Shown: positions 23,812 through 32,548, numbered from the stretch's first letter. The stretch: 45,426 nucleotides of DNA from Clostridia bacterium (GCA_017507985.1 JAFVZV010000138.1:1-45426), one strand, 5' to 3'. The notes: generated from the sequence alone by a model not told the origin. Numbers and translations: made by a program.

Positions 23812-24777
23812 ATGTCCAACGTTATGACACACCGCGACCGCGCCGCCTGCGCGCTGAATTGCAAGGTCCCCGACCGCATCCCCACCTTCGAGCTGGCATA
23901 TCAGCTCGCGCCCCTCATGTTCGGTCACGATTTTCTGTATTCGCACCAGTTGAACGGTCTTTCTCAAAAGGAGATCGACTACAAGATCGAGGAAAATGCC
24001 AACTTTATGGTTGAGGTCTACGACAAGCTGGACTATTCTATCATTCCCATGGCCTTTATGACTGAGGATCATGTCATCGCCACAGCTAAGCACATCAACC
24101 GTTTGACGGGCGGCAAGGTCATGCTGACCCATCACGGTGACGGCACCTTTGAGATCCCCGACGGCAATCATATGTACGATTTTGCCTACCGCATCGCCGA
24201 CGATCCCGAGGGTGTACACGAGGAGGCCCGCCAGCGCATGAAGGGTGCCATCGAACGCAACAAGAGATTGTTCGACGCGGGCATTGAGAGCTTCATTCTG
24301 TGCGCTGACTACTGCTACAACTCCGGACCCTTCCTCTCACCCAAAATGTTCCGCGAGTACATCACGCCCTACCTTGCCGAGATCATTCGCAACATCCGCG
24401 AGATGGGCGGCTTTGCCATCAAGCACACCGACGGCAACATCATGCCCATTCTGGATCAATTGATGGAGTGCCAGCCCCACGCCATTCACTCGCTCGACCC
24501 CATGGCAGGCGTGGACATTGCCGTAGTCAAGAAGCTGACGCAGGAAAAGGGCATCGCCATTTGCGGCAATGTTAACTGTGCGCTGATGCAGACAGGTACG
24601 GACGAGGAGGTTCGCGAGAGTGCGCTGTATGCGCTCAAGCACGGCAAGCCGGGTGGTGGATACATCTTTACAACGTCCAACGTTCCCTTCCGTGGTCTGC
24701 CGGCGCAGAGATATCAGATGATCTTGGATATTTGGAAACAGCATCGGGATTATACCGATGAGGAGAGAGGATTATAA
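23812..24777 (+). CDS. UroD-family protein of unknown substrate
   Basis: 321 residues with the uroporphyrinogen-decarboxylase barrel (HRDRAACALNCKVPDRIPTF at the start, then ADYCYNSGPFLSPKMFREYI). At the place where zinc methyltransferases have HxC it reads KHTDGN, so the first Cys ligand is missing; GNVNC and GGGYIFTTSN follow. Thus it differs from the protein at 1383-2387 and probably uses different chemistry. It is far from any haem gene, so true HemE activity is unlikely. GGAGG precedes the start; a strong terminator follows. Confidence 0.75.
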   Translation: MSNVMTHRDRAACALNCKVPDRIPTFELAYQLAPLMFGHDFLYSHQLNGLSQKEIDYKIEENANFMVEVYDKLDYSIIPMAFMTEDHVIATAKHINRLTGGKVMLTHHGDGTFEIPDGNHMYDFAYRIADDPEGVHEEARQRMKGAIERNKRLFDAGIESFILCADYCYNSGPFLSPKMFREYITPYLAEIIRNIREMGGFAIKHTDGNIMPILDQLMECQPHAIHSLDPMAGVDIAVVKKLTQEKGIAICGNVNCALMQTGTDEEVRESALYALKHGKPGGGYIFTTSNVPFRGLPAQRYQMILDIWKQHRDYTDEERGL

Positions 24778-24789
24778 TTTGACCTTGAC

Positions 24790-24831
24790 ACCCCGAATTT
24801 TGCGACGAGCAGAGTTCGGGGTTGCTTTTTT
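24790..24831 (+). terminator. Terminator after the second UroD-family gene
   Basis: ACCCCGAA/TTCGGGGT stem (24790-24797 with 24815-24822), then TGCTTTTTT. Confidence 0.85.
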
Positions 24832-24839
24832 CTGAAATT

Positions 24840-25375
24840 CAAACAGCTTCTCCCACAGCCTCGCCCAGCTTCGCGCGCTCGGTAAAAGCATTTTTTCTGT
24901 CACTTCTTGGCCGCCCCAAGAAGTGACCAAGAAAGGCGCCAAGACGTTCCCTCTTGGATCTCCCTTTCCGTGCCGCTCTGCAAAGAGGATCAGGAGAAAA
25001 ACATAAATGCTTTTTCTCCATCTCTCGCCGTTTTGCCGCCACGAGCGGCAGGCAGGCAAAGCAAAAAGTTTTCGTTTTCGTCCTGCTTGAAATTTCGTCT
25101 GTCACGGGGAGCGTCGCATTCGGCAAAAGCCTTCGCTGTCACTCGTTGCGTGCGCCTTTCGTGTTCGCATTTTTTCTTAAAATGCGAACACAAAATTTGA
25201 AAATGTATCACTTCGCAAAAAGATGAGCAGAGCGACAGCGCCGCGACCTTTTTGCGTTGCGGGAATCCAAAGGGCATTAGGCCCTTTGGTTCGTTTCTTG
25301 GCTACTTCTTGGGGAAGGCCAAGAAGTAGCATCCCCGCATAGCGCGCCGCGTCGTGGCGCGCCAAAAAACCGCGC
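24840..25375. repeat. Structured intergenic repeat R4
   Basis: Left end CAGCTTCTCCCACAGCCTCG with the CTCGCCCAGCTTCGCGCGCTCGG type of terminus; hairpin CACTTCTTGG/CCAAGAAGTG; G cassette in reverse (CCAAGACGTTCCCTCTTGG). Right half in mirror order: D stem GTGTTCGCATTTT/AAAATGCGAACAC (25161-25195 region), C stem CGCAAAAAG/CTTTTTGCG (25216-25258 region), B cassette CCAAAGGGC with loop ATTAG (~25268-25290), hairpin GCTACTTCTTGG/CCAAGAAGTAGC (~25299-25330) and a GCGCGCCGCGTCGTGGCGCGCC end. It lies exactly between a terminator and the next promoter. Confidence 0.85.
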
Positions 25376-25416
25376 AAAAAATTTACACATATTACACAAA
25401 AACTCCTCAATTTTCC

Positions 25417-25445
25417 TTGAAATTTTCCCCATACTATGATATAAT
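25417..25445 (+). promoter_or_regulatory. Sigma-A promoter of the GH92 gene
   Basis: TTGAAA (25417-25422), 17-bp spacer, TATAAT (25440-25445). Confidence 0.88.
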
Positions 25446-25507
25446 ACTCTACAATCAAGAGGCTCTGCCTCACTTTACGACATAAAATCATTTTTCGGAG
25501 GGTTATC

Positions 25508-27472
25508 ATGAAATACATCCCTTATGTCAACATTAAAATGGGTACCAAATCCATTCCCCGCCGTTCCTACGGTAACACATTGCCGCTGACCCAGATCCCC
25601 TTCGGTATGGCTCCCTTCTGCATCCAGACCGAAAGCCGTGAAGGTTGGTTTTACCACCCCGAGCACGAATTCGCCGAGGGCGTTCGTCTGACCCACCAGC
25701 CCAGCCCTTGGATCAACGACTACGGCACTTTCGTTATGACCCCCCAAAACGACATCGTCGCCAACACGGCCGCCGGTGCTTGGTCGGGCTACCGTATTCA
25801 GGACTCTGTTCAGCGTCACGACTATCTCAAGCTGACCTTCCTGCGCTCGAACTGCACCTTTGAGCTGACGCCGACTGAGCGCGGTGCCGCCATCCGTCTG
25901 ACCTACGGTGATGATCGCCCCTCTTATCTGTCCTTCCTTCCCGTTAAGGGCAACTATACCTACCGCTTTGACGAGAAAACCAACACGCTGTACGGCACGA
26001 CCGACGGCCATACCCAAGACATCGCCGTTGACTTCAAGATGTATTTTGTTGTCCGTTTCCTGGGTGACGTTGTCGATACCCAACGCACCTACGCCGCCGG
26101 CGAAGGCAGAGGCGCTTGTATTCACGTAGCTGTCAAGAACCGTGTCGTCGAGGCTCGTCTGGGCATCTCCTACATCAGCGAGGACATGGCCGTCGCCGCT
26201 ATGGAACGTGAGTGCGGAGATCTTGACTTTGACGTGATCCGTAACATGGCCGAGAACAACTGGGAAGAAAAGCTGCACCGCATCGAGATCGAAACGGACG
26301 ATGAGGAGCAGATGAAGACTTTTTATTCCTGCCTGTACCGTCCTTTCCTGTTCCCTCACAAGGCATATGAGCTGGATGCCGACGGCAACCCCGTCCACTA
26401 TACGCCCGCCGACGGCAAGACCCGTCCCGGCGTTCGCTATACCGACAACGGCTTCTGGGATACCTACCGTACCGTTTACCCGCTGTACACCCTCATCGCC
26501 CGCGATGAATTTGCCGAAATGCTCGAGGGCTTCGTCAACGATTACCTCGAGTGCGGATGGCTGCCCAGATGGCCCTCGCTCGGCGAGGTCGGCTGCATGC
26601 CCAGTACTCTGATCGATGCTGTCATCGCCGAGGCCGCTGTCAACGGCATTGGCAAGCGCGAGGTGCTGGAAAATGCACTCAAGGGCATGCTTCACCACGC
26701 CAACAACGACGCGCCCGATCGTCGCTACGGCCGTAACGGTGCAACCTCCTATCTCAAGTACGGCTATATGCCCCGCAACGAGCAGCGCGAATCGGTCAAC
26801 CTGACGCAAGACAGCGCTTACGGTGACTGGTGCATCGCCACCGTCGCCAAGGTGCTCGGTCATGACGAGCTGGTTGACGAATACATGGCTCGCTCCAAAA
26901 ACTACAAAAACATTTTTGATGCCACCAGCGGATTTATGCGCGGTCGCGACACCGAGGGTAACATGGCAGAATTTTTCGATCCCTGCTCTTGGGGTGGAGA
27001 ATACACCGAGGGCTCGGCATGGCAGAACTCGTTTGCCGTTCCTCACGACATTGAGGGTCTGGCAGAGCTGCACGGCGGTGCCGACAAGCTGATCGCCAAG
27101 CTGGACGAACTATTCAACACGCCTCCCAAGTACCGTGTATTCGGCTACAACAATGAGATCCACGAGATGACCGAGATGGCGGCTGTGGATTTTGGTCAGA
27201 TGGCCATTTCCAACCAGCCCTCCTTCCACCTGCCCTTCCTGTTTGCCGCTTTGGGCGCGCAGGATAAGACCAACTATTGGGCAAAGAAGCTGGCACTTGA
27301 AGCCTTCAACTCGAGCGACGCGGGCTATCCCGGTGACGAGGACAACGGTACCACCTCGGCATGGTACATTTTTGCGACCATTGGCCAATATCGTCTGTGT
27401 CCCGGCAAGACCGAATGGATCAAGTGCGAGCGACTGGTCAAGTCGGTGAAAATTCTGGGTAAAGAGATTTAA
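25508..27472 (+). CDS. GH92 family glycoside hydrolase (alpha-mannosidase type)
   Basis: 654 residues, close to the core length. N-terminal beta-sandwich domain starting with YVNIKMGTKSIPRRSYGNTLPL, then the (alpha/alpha)6 barrel. Signature segments are GFWDTYRT at 315-322 and GDEDNGTTSAWYIF from 609, the region holding catalytic and calcium-binding acids in GH92; WPSLGEVGCMP and EGSAWQNSFAVPHD also match. GH92 enzymes are Ca-dependent exo-alpha-mannosidases acting on N-glycans or yeast mannan. No signal peptide is seen, so imported substrates are implied. CGGAGG precedes the start. Confidence 0.9.
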   Translation: MKYIPYVNIKMGTKSIPRRSYGNTLPLTQIPFGMAPFCIQTESREGWFYHPEHEFAEGVRLTHQPSPWINDYGTFVMTPQNDIVANTAAGAWSGYRIQDSVQRHDYLKLTFLRSNCTFELTPTERGAAIRLTYGDDRPSYLSFLPVKGNYTYRFDEKTNTLYGTTDGHTQDIAVDFKMYFVVRFLGDVVDTQRTYAAGEGRGACIHVAVKNRVVEARLGISYISEDMAVAAMERECGDLDFDVIRNMAENNWEEKLHRIEIETDDEEQMKTFYSCLYRPFLFPHKAYELDADGNPVHYTPADGKTRPGVRYTDNGFWDTYRTVYPLYTLIARDEFAEMLEGFVNDYLECGWLPRWPSLGEVGCMPSTLIDAVIAEAAVNGIGKREVLENALKGMLHHANNDAPDRRYGRNGATSYLKYGYMPRNEQRESVNLTQDSAYGDWCIATVAKVLGHDELVDEYMARSKNYKNIFDATSGFMRGRDTEGNMAEFFDPCSWGGEYTEGSAWQNSFAVPHDIEGLAELHGGADKLIAKLDELFNTPPKYRVFGYNNEIHEMTEMAAVDFGQMAISNQPSFHLPFLFAALGAQDKTNYWAKKLALEAFNSSDAGYPGDEDNGTTSAWYIFATIGQYRLCPGKTEWIKCERLVKSVKILGKEI

Positions 27473-27491
27473 TTGAATAATTGATTGACTT

Positions 27492-27524
27492 CGCGGGGAC
27501 TGTTCTAATGGAGCAGTCCTCGCG
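27492..27524 (+). terminator. Hairpin after the GH92 gene (no U-tract)
   Basis: CGCGGGGACTG/CAGTCCTCGCG (27492-27502 with 27514-27524), 20 bases after the stop. It lacks a T run, so it may protect the 3' end rather than terminate. Confidence 0.6.
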
Positions 27525-27549
27525 ACATTTGGAGCGGGGGGTAGATTAA

Positions 27550-28250
27550 ATTTTTAGCAGCTTCTCCTTGGGACGCTCATACTGCGCGGTTTCACCGCGC
27601 GCTGAGCTGTACCGGCTTGGAGTGTTCATTCTTTGCCGCGCGGCAAAGAACGAACCAAGAAAACGCGCCAAGGGGTCTAATACCCCTTGGAACCCTGCCT
27701 CCCGACGGCTTTTGAGAGCCGTCGGGGCTTGTACTCTCGCAAAGCTCCTCCATCTTGGGCGCATAAGCGCACGCCCAAGATGGGTTAGCAGGGCAAATTC
27801 TTTTACTTTTACCGCCCGCCGCGCATGGTAACTGCCGTCGAGCGATGCATAAAAATCATATGTATTTTTCTCTTGATGCTCTTTGCAGCGCGGCGCGGAA
27901 TGAAGTAGAAAACGATAGCCTGCTTGCAATAGCAACGGAATCTTTGGATTTCGTTGCGCAAAAGTTGCAGATGCGACAACGCCTTTTGGTAACCACCAAA
28001 AAATAGCGAAAGCGAAAAATCTTGCGGGTTTCTTAAGGGCATTAGGCCCCAAATAGAATTTTGCGTTCTATGGGAAGAATTTTGCTTGCAAAATTCTTCG
28101 AGGTGGGCAAACTGAACTTTGGAAGTATCTTTATTGCTAAAGCCCACCATATCTTCGCCATTTCTTTGTGGAACGACAAAGAAATGGCATCTTGCCGACA
28201 CACCGAGCGCGCGCAGCTGGGCGAGGCTGTAGAAGCAAACAGTAAAAAAC
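27550..28250. repeat. Structured intergenic repeat R5 (with B cassettes at both ends)
   Basis: Left end CAGCTTCTCCTTGGGACGCTC, end hairpin TTCTTTGCCG/CGGCAAAGAA, B cassette CCAAGGGG...CCCCTTGG with loop CTAAT (~27668-27690), then inverted CCGACGGCTTTTGAGAGCCGTCGG and CCATCTTGGGCG/CGCCCAAGATGG. The right side has a damaged B cassette with loop ATTAG (~28035-28055), hairpin CATTTCTTTGT/ACAAAGAAATG (28161-28188) and a terminus with CGAGCGCGCGCAGCTGGGCG followed by AGGCTGTAGAAG (28205-28234). Stems differ from R2 but remain paired. Confidence 0.85.
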
Positions 28251-28331
28251 TTTAGCTACTCCCGCGCCATCCCGGCTACATAAGCTCTAAAAAATCCAAT
28301 CTCCCCAACTTCTCGCAGAAAGGAGCATCCC

Positions 28332-29882
28332 ATGTCAAAAAAACAACCCCCTCGCCGCACGCGGCATTTTCTCCACAAAATCATAAACCGGATCACACTC
28401 ACAGGGCTGCTCCTCGCCGTCCAGCTCGCCTGGCTTTGCTGGTTTGTCTTTCGCCTGTCCCAGTATGCTGTTGGCATTAATATCGCTTTCACGGTGTTAA
28501 GTCTTTTGCTCGCCCTGTATATCGTCCGTCGGGAAGAAAATCCCGCCTATAAAATCAGCTGGATCATCGTTCTGTGCGCACTTCCTTTATTCGGCCTGCT
28601 CATTTACGGCGTCTTCGGCAACAAGCACTTGTCTCGCCGTATGCGAAAAAAGATCGAAACCGTCGAGCACGAGCACCCGGCGCCTCCGCCTCCCCGTCCG
28701 CCAAAGGATCTGCCGCCTCGCTTTAGCGCGACCTGTGACTATCTTGCCCGTCACGGCTCTTACCCCGCCTACGCCGATACTGCCGCGACCTACTACGCGC
28801 TGGGCGACGAGCTGTTTCCTGCTCTATTGGCTGATTTGGAAAAAGCACAACACTATATTTTCCTCGAATACTTTATCATCGCCGAGGGTAAAATGTTAGA
28901 TACATTGCTCGACGTACTCTCGCGCAAAGCGGCCGAGGGCGTCGACGTCCGTATCATTTATGATGACATCGGATGTGAAGCGGCAACCCCACTATCCTTC
29001 GTCGCGCGAGCGGAAAAGCAGGGGATTCGTACGCTTGGTTTTAACCGTATCCTTCCCTTTTTGTCCATTGTTATGAATCACCGAGACCATCGAAAATATA
29101 CCATCATCGACGGTCGCGTCGTCTACACGGGCGGCATCAATATCGCCGACGAATATATCAACGAAAAGGTACGCTTTGGCCATTGGAAAGACACCGGATT
29201 GCGGCTGGAGGGCGCGGCGGTCCACAGCTTTGTTCATATGTTCCTCAATCTGTGGAACGCCTTTCGGCCAACTGAGACGGACTATTCCCCGTACCTCCCC
29301 GAAACCGTCCCGATCGCCGACGAACGCACTCCCGCCGCCGTCATCCCTTACTCCGATTCTCCCCTGGACGACGAAAACGTAGGCGAGACGGTGTATCTCG
29401 AAATTCTTGCCCAAGCGCAGGACTACGTGTATATCTTTACCCCCTATCTCATCATCGACAGCGAGCTGCAGACTGCGCTGTGCACCGCCGCCAAGCGAGG
29501 AGTGGACGTGCGCATCGTCACGCCGGGTATTCCCGATAAAAAGACGGCCTATCGCCTGACTCGCTCGTATTACCCCGCCTTGATGAGAGCAGGCGTTCAA
29601 ATTTACGAATACACCCCCGGCTTTTTGCACGCGAAAAGCTTTGTGTGCGATGACAAGATCGCCGTAGTCGGTACCATCAACATGGACTATCGCAGCTTGT
29701 ATTTACACTTTGAATGCGGTACGCTACTTTACGGAGGCGAGGTTGTCCTGGCACTCAAGCGCGATTGCGAACAAACCATGCAAAAAAGCCGAGTCATCGC
29801 TTTGAAAGATCAAAAGCGCCCGCTCCGCTTCTGGCAAAGCTTGATCGATGCCATTCTGCGTACCTTCAGTCCGCTGTTCTGA
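28332..29882 (+). CDS. cls: Cardiolipin synthase
   Basis: 516 residues. Two N-terminal membrane helices (~25-48 and ~55-76, with INIAFTVLSLLLALYI), then GVFGNKHLSRRMRKKIE and two phospholipase-D domains with HKD motifs: HRKYTIID (253-260) and HAKSFVCD (433-440). FLEYFIIAEGKM is typical of bacterial Cls. It condenses two phosphatidylglycerols into cardiolipin at the membrane. AAAGGAG precedes the start. I saw no convincing promoter in the 80 bases between R5 and the gene. Confidence 0.95.
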   Translation: MSKKQPPRRTRHFLHKIINRITLTGLLLAVQLAWLCWFVFRLSQYAVGINIAFTVLSLLLALYIVRREENPAYKISWIIVLCALPLFGLLIYGVFGNKHLSRRMRKKIETVEHEHPAPPPPRPPKDLPPRFSATCDYLARHGSYPAYADTAATYYALGDELFPALLADLEKAQHYIFLEYFIIAEGKMLDTLLDVLSRKAAEGVDVRIIYDDIGCEAATPLSFVARAEKQGIRTLGFNRILPFLSIVMNHRDHRKYTIIDGRVVYTGGINIADEYINEKVRFGHWKDTGLRLEGAAVHSFVHMFLNLWNAFRPTETDYSPYLPETVPIADERTPAAVIPYSDSPLDDENVGETVYLEILAQAQDYVYIFTPYLIIDSELQTALCTAAKRGVDVRIVTPGIPDKKTAYRLTRSYYPALMRAGVQIYEYTPGFLHAKSFVCDDKIAVVGTINMDYRSLYLHFECGTLLYGGEVVLALKRDCEQTMQKSRVIALKDQKRPLRFWQSLIDAILRTFSPLF

Positions 29883-29923
29883 GACGCGGTTTTGGTGAAA
29901 ATGCGGAAAATCGCGCAAGGGCA

Positions 29924-29952
29924 TTGACAAGAAAGAGCAAATCATGTAAAAT
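29924..29952 (+). promoter_or_regulatory. Sigma-A promoter of the DUF1292 gene (and possibly the RNA downstream)
   Basis: TTGACA (29924-29929), 17-bp spacer, TAAAAT (29947-29952). Confidence 0.85.
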
Positions 29953-30019
29953 AAAGATACCGACGAGGCATCTCGGCGGATATCATCAAATGTAAAAAAC
30001 AGAAACGGAGGATTTCCGT

Positions 30020-30334
30020 ATGAGCGAACAAAACAAGCTGCCCGAAGAGGAGCAGATCGAGAAATTTACCCTGACCGATGAAGACGGAAACGAGATCGAT
30101 TTTGAGCTGATCGGCTCGGGCGAGGTTGGCGGCGTGATGTACTACGCCATGATCCCCGCAGACGAGGCTGAAGACGAGAATCGCGACACCTTTGAGTACG
30201 TCATTCTCAAGAGCGAGGTGGACGAAAACGGGGACGAGTCGCTGTTCACCATCGACGACGACGAGGAGTTCGACCGCGTGGCCGATTTCTTCGACGATAT
30301 GTTCTCGACCGTCGATTTCGACGCCGAGGGCTGA
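30020..30334 (+). CDS. DUF1292 family protein (UPF0473/YrzB-like)
   Basis: 104 residues, very acidic. FTLTDEDGNEIDFELIG and DTFEYVILKSEVDENGDESL match the DUF1292 family of small Firmicutes proteins with unknown function. CGGAGG precedes the start. It usually sits with yrzL-yrrK genes, which are not present here. It is followed after 13 bases by a structured RNA candidate. Confidence 0.9.
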   Translation: MSEQNKLPEEEQIEKFTLTDEDGNEIDFELIGSGEVGGVMYYAMIPADEAEDENRDTFEYVILKSEVDENGDESLFTIDDDEEFDRVADFFDDMFSTVDFDAEG

Positions 30335-30346
30335 TTCCACAGAAAA

Positions 30347-30572
30347 AAATTCCTGCTTAGTGCGTGATGGTCGGATATTAGGACCTACGAATGAATAAAG
30401 GAGCCCGGAGAATGGTTCCGCGGTGGTTTGCAGACCTCCCGCTCTTTTTCCCGATTGACTTGTCTCGGCAAAGACGCGGACGCTGGGAGCAGTAAAGCCA
30501 CGGACAGGGCACCGCCTTGCTTGGGGCAGGGTTTCTCAATCTCCGGTCACACGGCTCGGCGGGATAAAAAAA
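30347..30572 (+). ncRNA. ssrS: 6S RNA-like rod-shaped structured RNA (candidate)
   Basis: The 230-nt region can fold into one long rod. The outer arms pair: 30351-30374 (TCCTGCTTAGTGCG...) with 30541-30564 (...CACACGGCTCGGCGGGA). There is an open middle (about 30375-30402 against 30510-30540), and an upper arm where TTCCGCGGTGGTTT and ACCTCCC pair with GGGAG and AAAGCCACGGA. A closing stem, a large central bubble and an upper arm are the shape of 6S RNA, which binds sigma-A RNA polymerase. CTCCGCGG-like and TTTGCAGACCTCCC segments resemble 6S sequences from memory only. A strong terminator follows. No own promoter is visible, so processing from the DUF1292 transcript is possible. Without a covariance search the class is uncertain. 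Confidence 0.45.
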
Positions 30573-30601
30573 TTCCTCGGACGCCGTCCGAGGAATTTTT
30601 T
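30571..30601 (+). terminator. Terminator of the 6S-like RNA
   Basis: Perfect 12-bp stem AATTCCTCGGAC/GTCCGAGGAATT (30571-30582 with 30586-30597), then T run. Confidence 0.92.
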
Positions 30602-30647
30602 GCGCATATATCTCAATGACATTTTTTATACAAGGAGCATACATATC

Positions 30648-31607
30648 ATGGACGTAATCAAAGAACTATCCCTGATCGGTCTGGTACCGGTCATCAAGAT
30701 CGACGACGCAAAGGACGCCGCCCCCTTAGCTCGCGCGCTGGACGAGGGCGGTCTGCCCTGCGCTGAGGTCACTTTCCGTACGGCCGCCGCTGCCGAAGCC
30801 ATCGCCGAGATGGTCAAGGCTTGCCCCGACATGCTGGTCGGCGCGGGTACGGTTCTCACCACCGCGCAGGTCGACGAGGCAGTTGCCGCTGGCGCGAAGT
30901 TTATCGTCAGCCCCGGTCTCAACCCCACCGTCGTCAAATACTGCGTTGAGCGTGATATTCCCGTCATGCCCGGCATCAACAATCCCTCGGGCATCGAGCA
31001 GGCCATGGAGCTGGGACTCAAGGTCGTTAAGTTCTTTCCCGCCGAGCCCTCGGGCGGTCTGAATATGCTCAAGGCCATGGCCGCACCCTACGGCAGCGTT
31101 CGCTTTATGCCGACGGGCGGTATCTCGCCTTCCAACGTGGGTGATTATCTGGCTTGGAACCGCATCATCGCTTGCGGTGGTAGCTGGATGGTTCCCGCCA
31201 AGATGCTGGCCGAAGGCAACTTCGATGGTATTAAGAAGTTGGCGCGTGAGGCTGTTGATATCATGCTGAATCTGCGTTTTGAGCATCTGGGCATCAACTG
31301 CGCCGATGAGGCCGAGTGCCGTGAGAGCGCCGCGACGGCTGACCGTCTGTTCGGCTATGCGGGCAGAGAGCTTCCCGTGTCCATTTTTGCCGGCACGCCG
31401 CTGGAATTCATGAAAGCTCCCGGTCGCGGTACGATGGGTCACATCGCCATTGCAACGCCCAACATTGACCGTGCGGTTTATCATCTTTCCCGCAGAGGCG
31501 CGAAGTTTGACGAGTCCTCGGCAAGATACGATAAGGACGGCTCGCTGACGTTTATTTACCTTGCGGATGAGATTTCTGGATTTGCGTATCATTTGGTGAA
31601 GGGTTGA
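30648..31607 (+). CDS. KDPG/KHG aldolase fused to a VOC-like C-terminal domain
   Basis: 319 residues. Residues 1 to ~205 are a complete class I KDPG aldolase: VPVIKIDDA, the catalytic Glu in AEVTFRT (~40-46), GAGTVLTTAQVD, and the Schiff-base lysine K128 in VKFFPAEPSGG; MPTGGISPSN binds phosphate. Residues ~207-319 start LRFEHLGINC (H213) and resemble a vicinal-oxygen-chelate/glyoxalase-like domain (ATADRLFGY, GTMGHIAIATPNIDRAVYHL). The aldolase alone is normally ~210 residues, so this is a fusion. It cleaves 2-keto-3-deoxy-6-phosphogluconate (or related keto acids) in uronate or Entner-Doudoroff breakdown. AAGGAG precedes the start; strong terminator follows. Confidence 0.88.
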   Translation: MDVIKELSLIGLVPVIKIDDAKDAAPLARALDEGGLPCAEVTFRTAAAAEAIAEMVKACPDMLVGAGTVLTTAQVDEAVAAGAKFIVSPGLNPTVVKYCVERDIPVMPGINNPSGIEQAMELGLKVVKFFPAEPSGGLNMLKAMAAPYGSVRFMPTGGISPSNVGDYLAWNRIIACGGSWMVPAKMLAEGNFDGIKKLAREAVDIMLNLRFEHLGINCADEAECRESAATADRLFGYAGRELPVSIFAGTPLEFMKAPGRGTMGHIAIATPNIDRAVYHLSRRGAKFDESSARYDKDGSLTFIYLADEISGFAYHLVKG

Positions 31608-31621
31608 TCTTTTGAATTATG

Positions 31622-31657
31622 CACCCCAACTGTTGATTGACGGTTGGGGTGTTTTTT
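31622..31657 (+). terminator. Terminator of the KDPG aldolase gene
   Basis: CACCCCAAC/GTTGGGGTG (31622-31630 with 31643-31651) and six T. Confidence 0.92.
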
Positions 31658-31671
31658 GTTTTTCCTTGATC

Positions 31672-31812
31672 TTTTGCTACTGCTCCACTGGACGCGCACA
31701 CAGCTAGTTTTGTGTTCATGCTTGCATGACACCCGTGTTTAGCGGGCGAACAAAACTTGCTATTCCGCTTGCGAAATATGGCGTTGCGCGTGTAAAAGTA
31801 GTCGGAATTTTT
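31672..31812. repeat. Structured repeat R6a (short divergent form)
   Basis: Begins CTACTGCTCCACTGGACGCG and ends GCGCGTGTAAAAGTAG, roughly inverse complements. Inside are imperfect GCTAGTTTTGT/ACAAAACTTGC and the perfect TCATGC/GCATGA and CCCG/CGGG stems. It lacks the B and G cassettes. It sits directly next to R6b. Confidence 0.6.
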
Positions 31813-31817
31813 CACAA

Positions 31818-32476
31818 CTACTTCTTGGGCCTCGCCCTGCTGCGCGCGCTCGGTATGCTATATTAATGCCTATTCTTTGCCTTGTCGCAAAGAATAGGCG
31901 GAAGAAAAGACACTTAAGGGCCTAATGCCCTTAAGAAACCCGCAAGGCTTTCCGCTTTCGCTATCTTTTGGTGGTTACCAAAAGGCGTTATCGCGTCTGC
32001 AGCTTTCGCGTCGGCAAATCAAAGATTTGCCTCCTACTGCAAGCAGGCTATCGTTTCTTGCTACACACCGCGCCGCGCTTCAAAGCGCTCCACGAGAAAA
32101 ACATCTGCGTCTTTTATGCATCTCCCGACGGCAGTTACCACGCGCGGCAGGCGAAGGGAGCGAAATCGTTTTTGTTAAAAAGTTAGTTGAACTGGGGTGC
32201 GTCGCAGATGGCAACAATTTTTGCTTGCTTGCGTGCAACTTTCGTGTTGGCGTTTTTATTGAAAACGCCAACGCAAAAGCTGAAGATGCTTACTTTTGCG
32301 AAAAAATGAGTGGAGCGACAGCGGAACGACTTTTCGCGTTGCGGGAATCCAAAGGGCATTAGGCCCTTTGGTTCCTTTTCTTTCGCCCTTTCTTTGTGGA
32401 ACGACAAAGAAAGGGCATCATTGCCGCACACCGAGCGCGCGGAGCTGGGCGAGGCTCAAGGAGTAGTTGTATAAAA
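31818..32476. repeat. Structured intergenic repeat R6b (mirror-symmetric full form)
   Basis: Left: CAACTACTTCTTGGGCCTCG end, hairpin CCTATTCTTTG/CAAAGAATAGG, B cassette CTTAAGGGC...GCCCTTAAG with loop CTAAT. Right, in mirror order: D stem GTTGGCGTTTT/AAAACGCCAAC (~32247-32273), C stem with TTTTGCG and CGCGAAAA-type arms, B cassette CCAAAGGGC with loop ATTAG (~32350-32372), hairpin CCCTTTCTTTGT/ACAAAGAAAGGG (~32387-32416), and CGAGCGCGCGGAGCTGGGCG followed by AGGCTCAAGGAGTAGTTG (to 32470). The element lies between the aldolase terminator and the holA promoter. Confidence 0.87.
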
Positions 32477-32519
32477 TCAAGCCAAACAAACATTTCACTC
32501 CCCCGCCGAAAAAAACACC

Positions 32520-32548
32520 TTGCACTTCCCTTACAAATATGCTATAAT
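32520..32548 (+). promoter_or_regulatory. Sigma-A promoter of holA
   Basis: TTGCAC (32520-32525), 17-bp spacer, TATAAT (32543-32548). Confidence 0.85.

Noticed and set aside
25475..27073. 532-codon open frame antisense to the GH92 gene
   Set aside because: It is a shadow of the GH92 coding strand in a GC-rich genome: no ribosome site, no recognisable domain, while the GH92 frame has full family motifs.
30405..30430. T-box riboswitch before the KDPG aldolase gene
   Set aside because: GGTTCCGCGGTGG resembles the T-box consensus only loosely and in the wrong order; the following hairpin is a plain terminator without a visible antiterminator.
30496..30515. c-di-GMP-I riboswitch (CACGGACAGGGCA resembles CACGCACAGGGCA)
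   Set aside because: The second conserved half and tetraloop-receptor parts are absent; the match is short.
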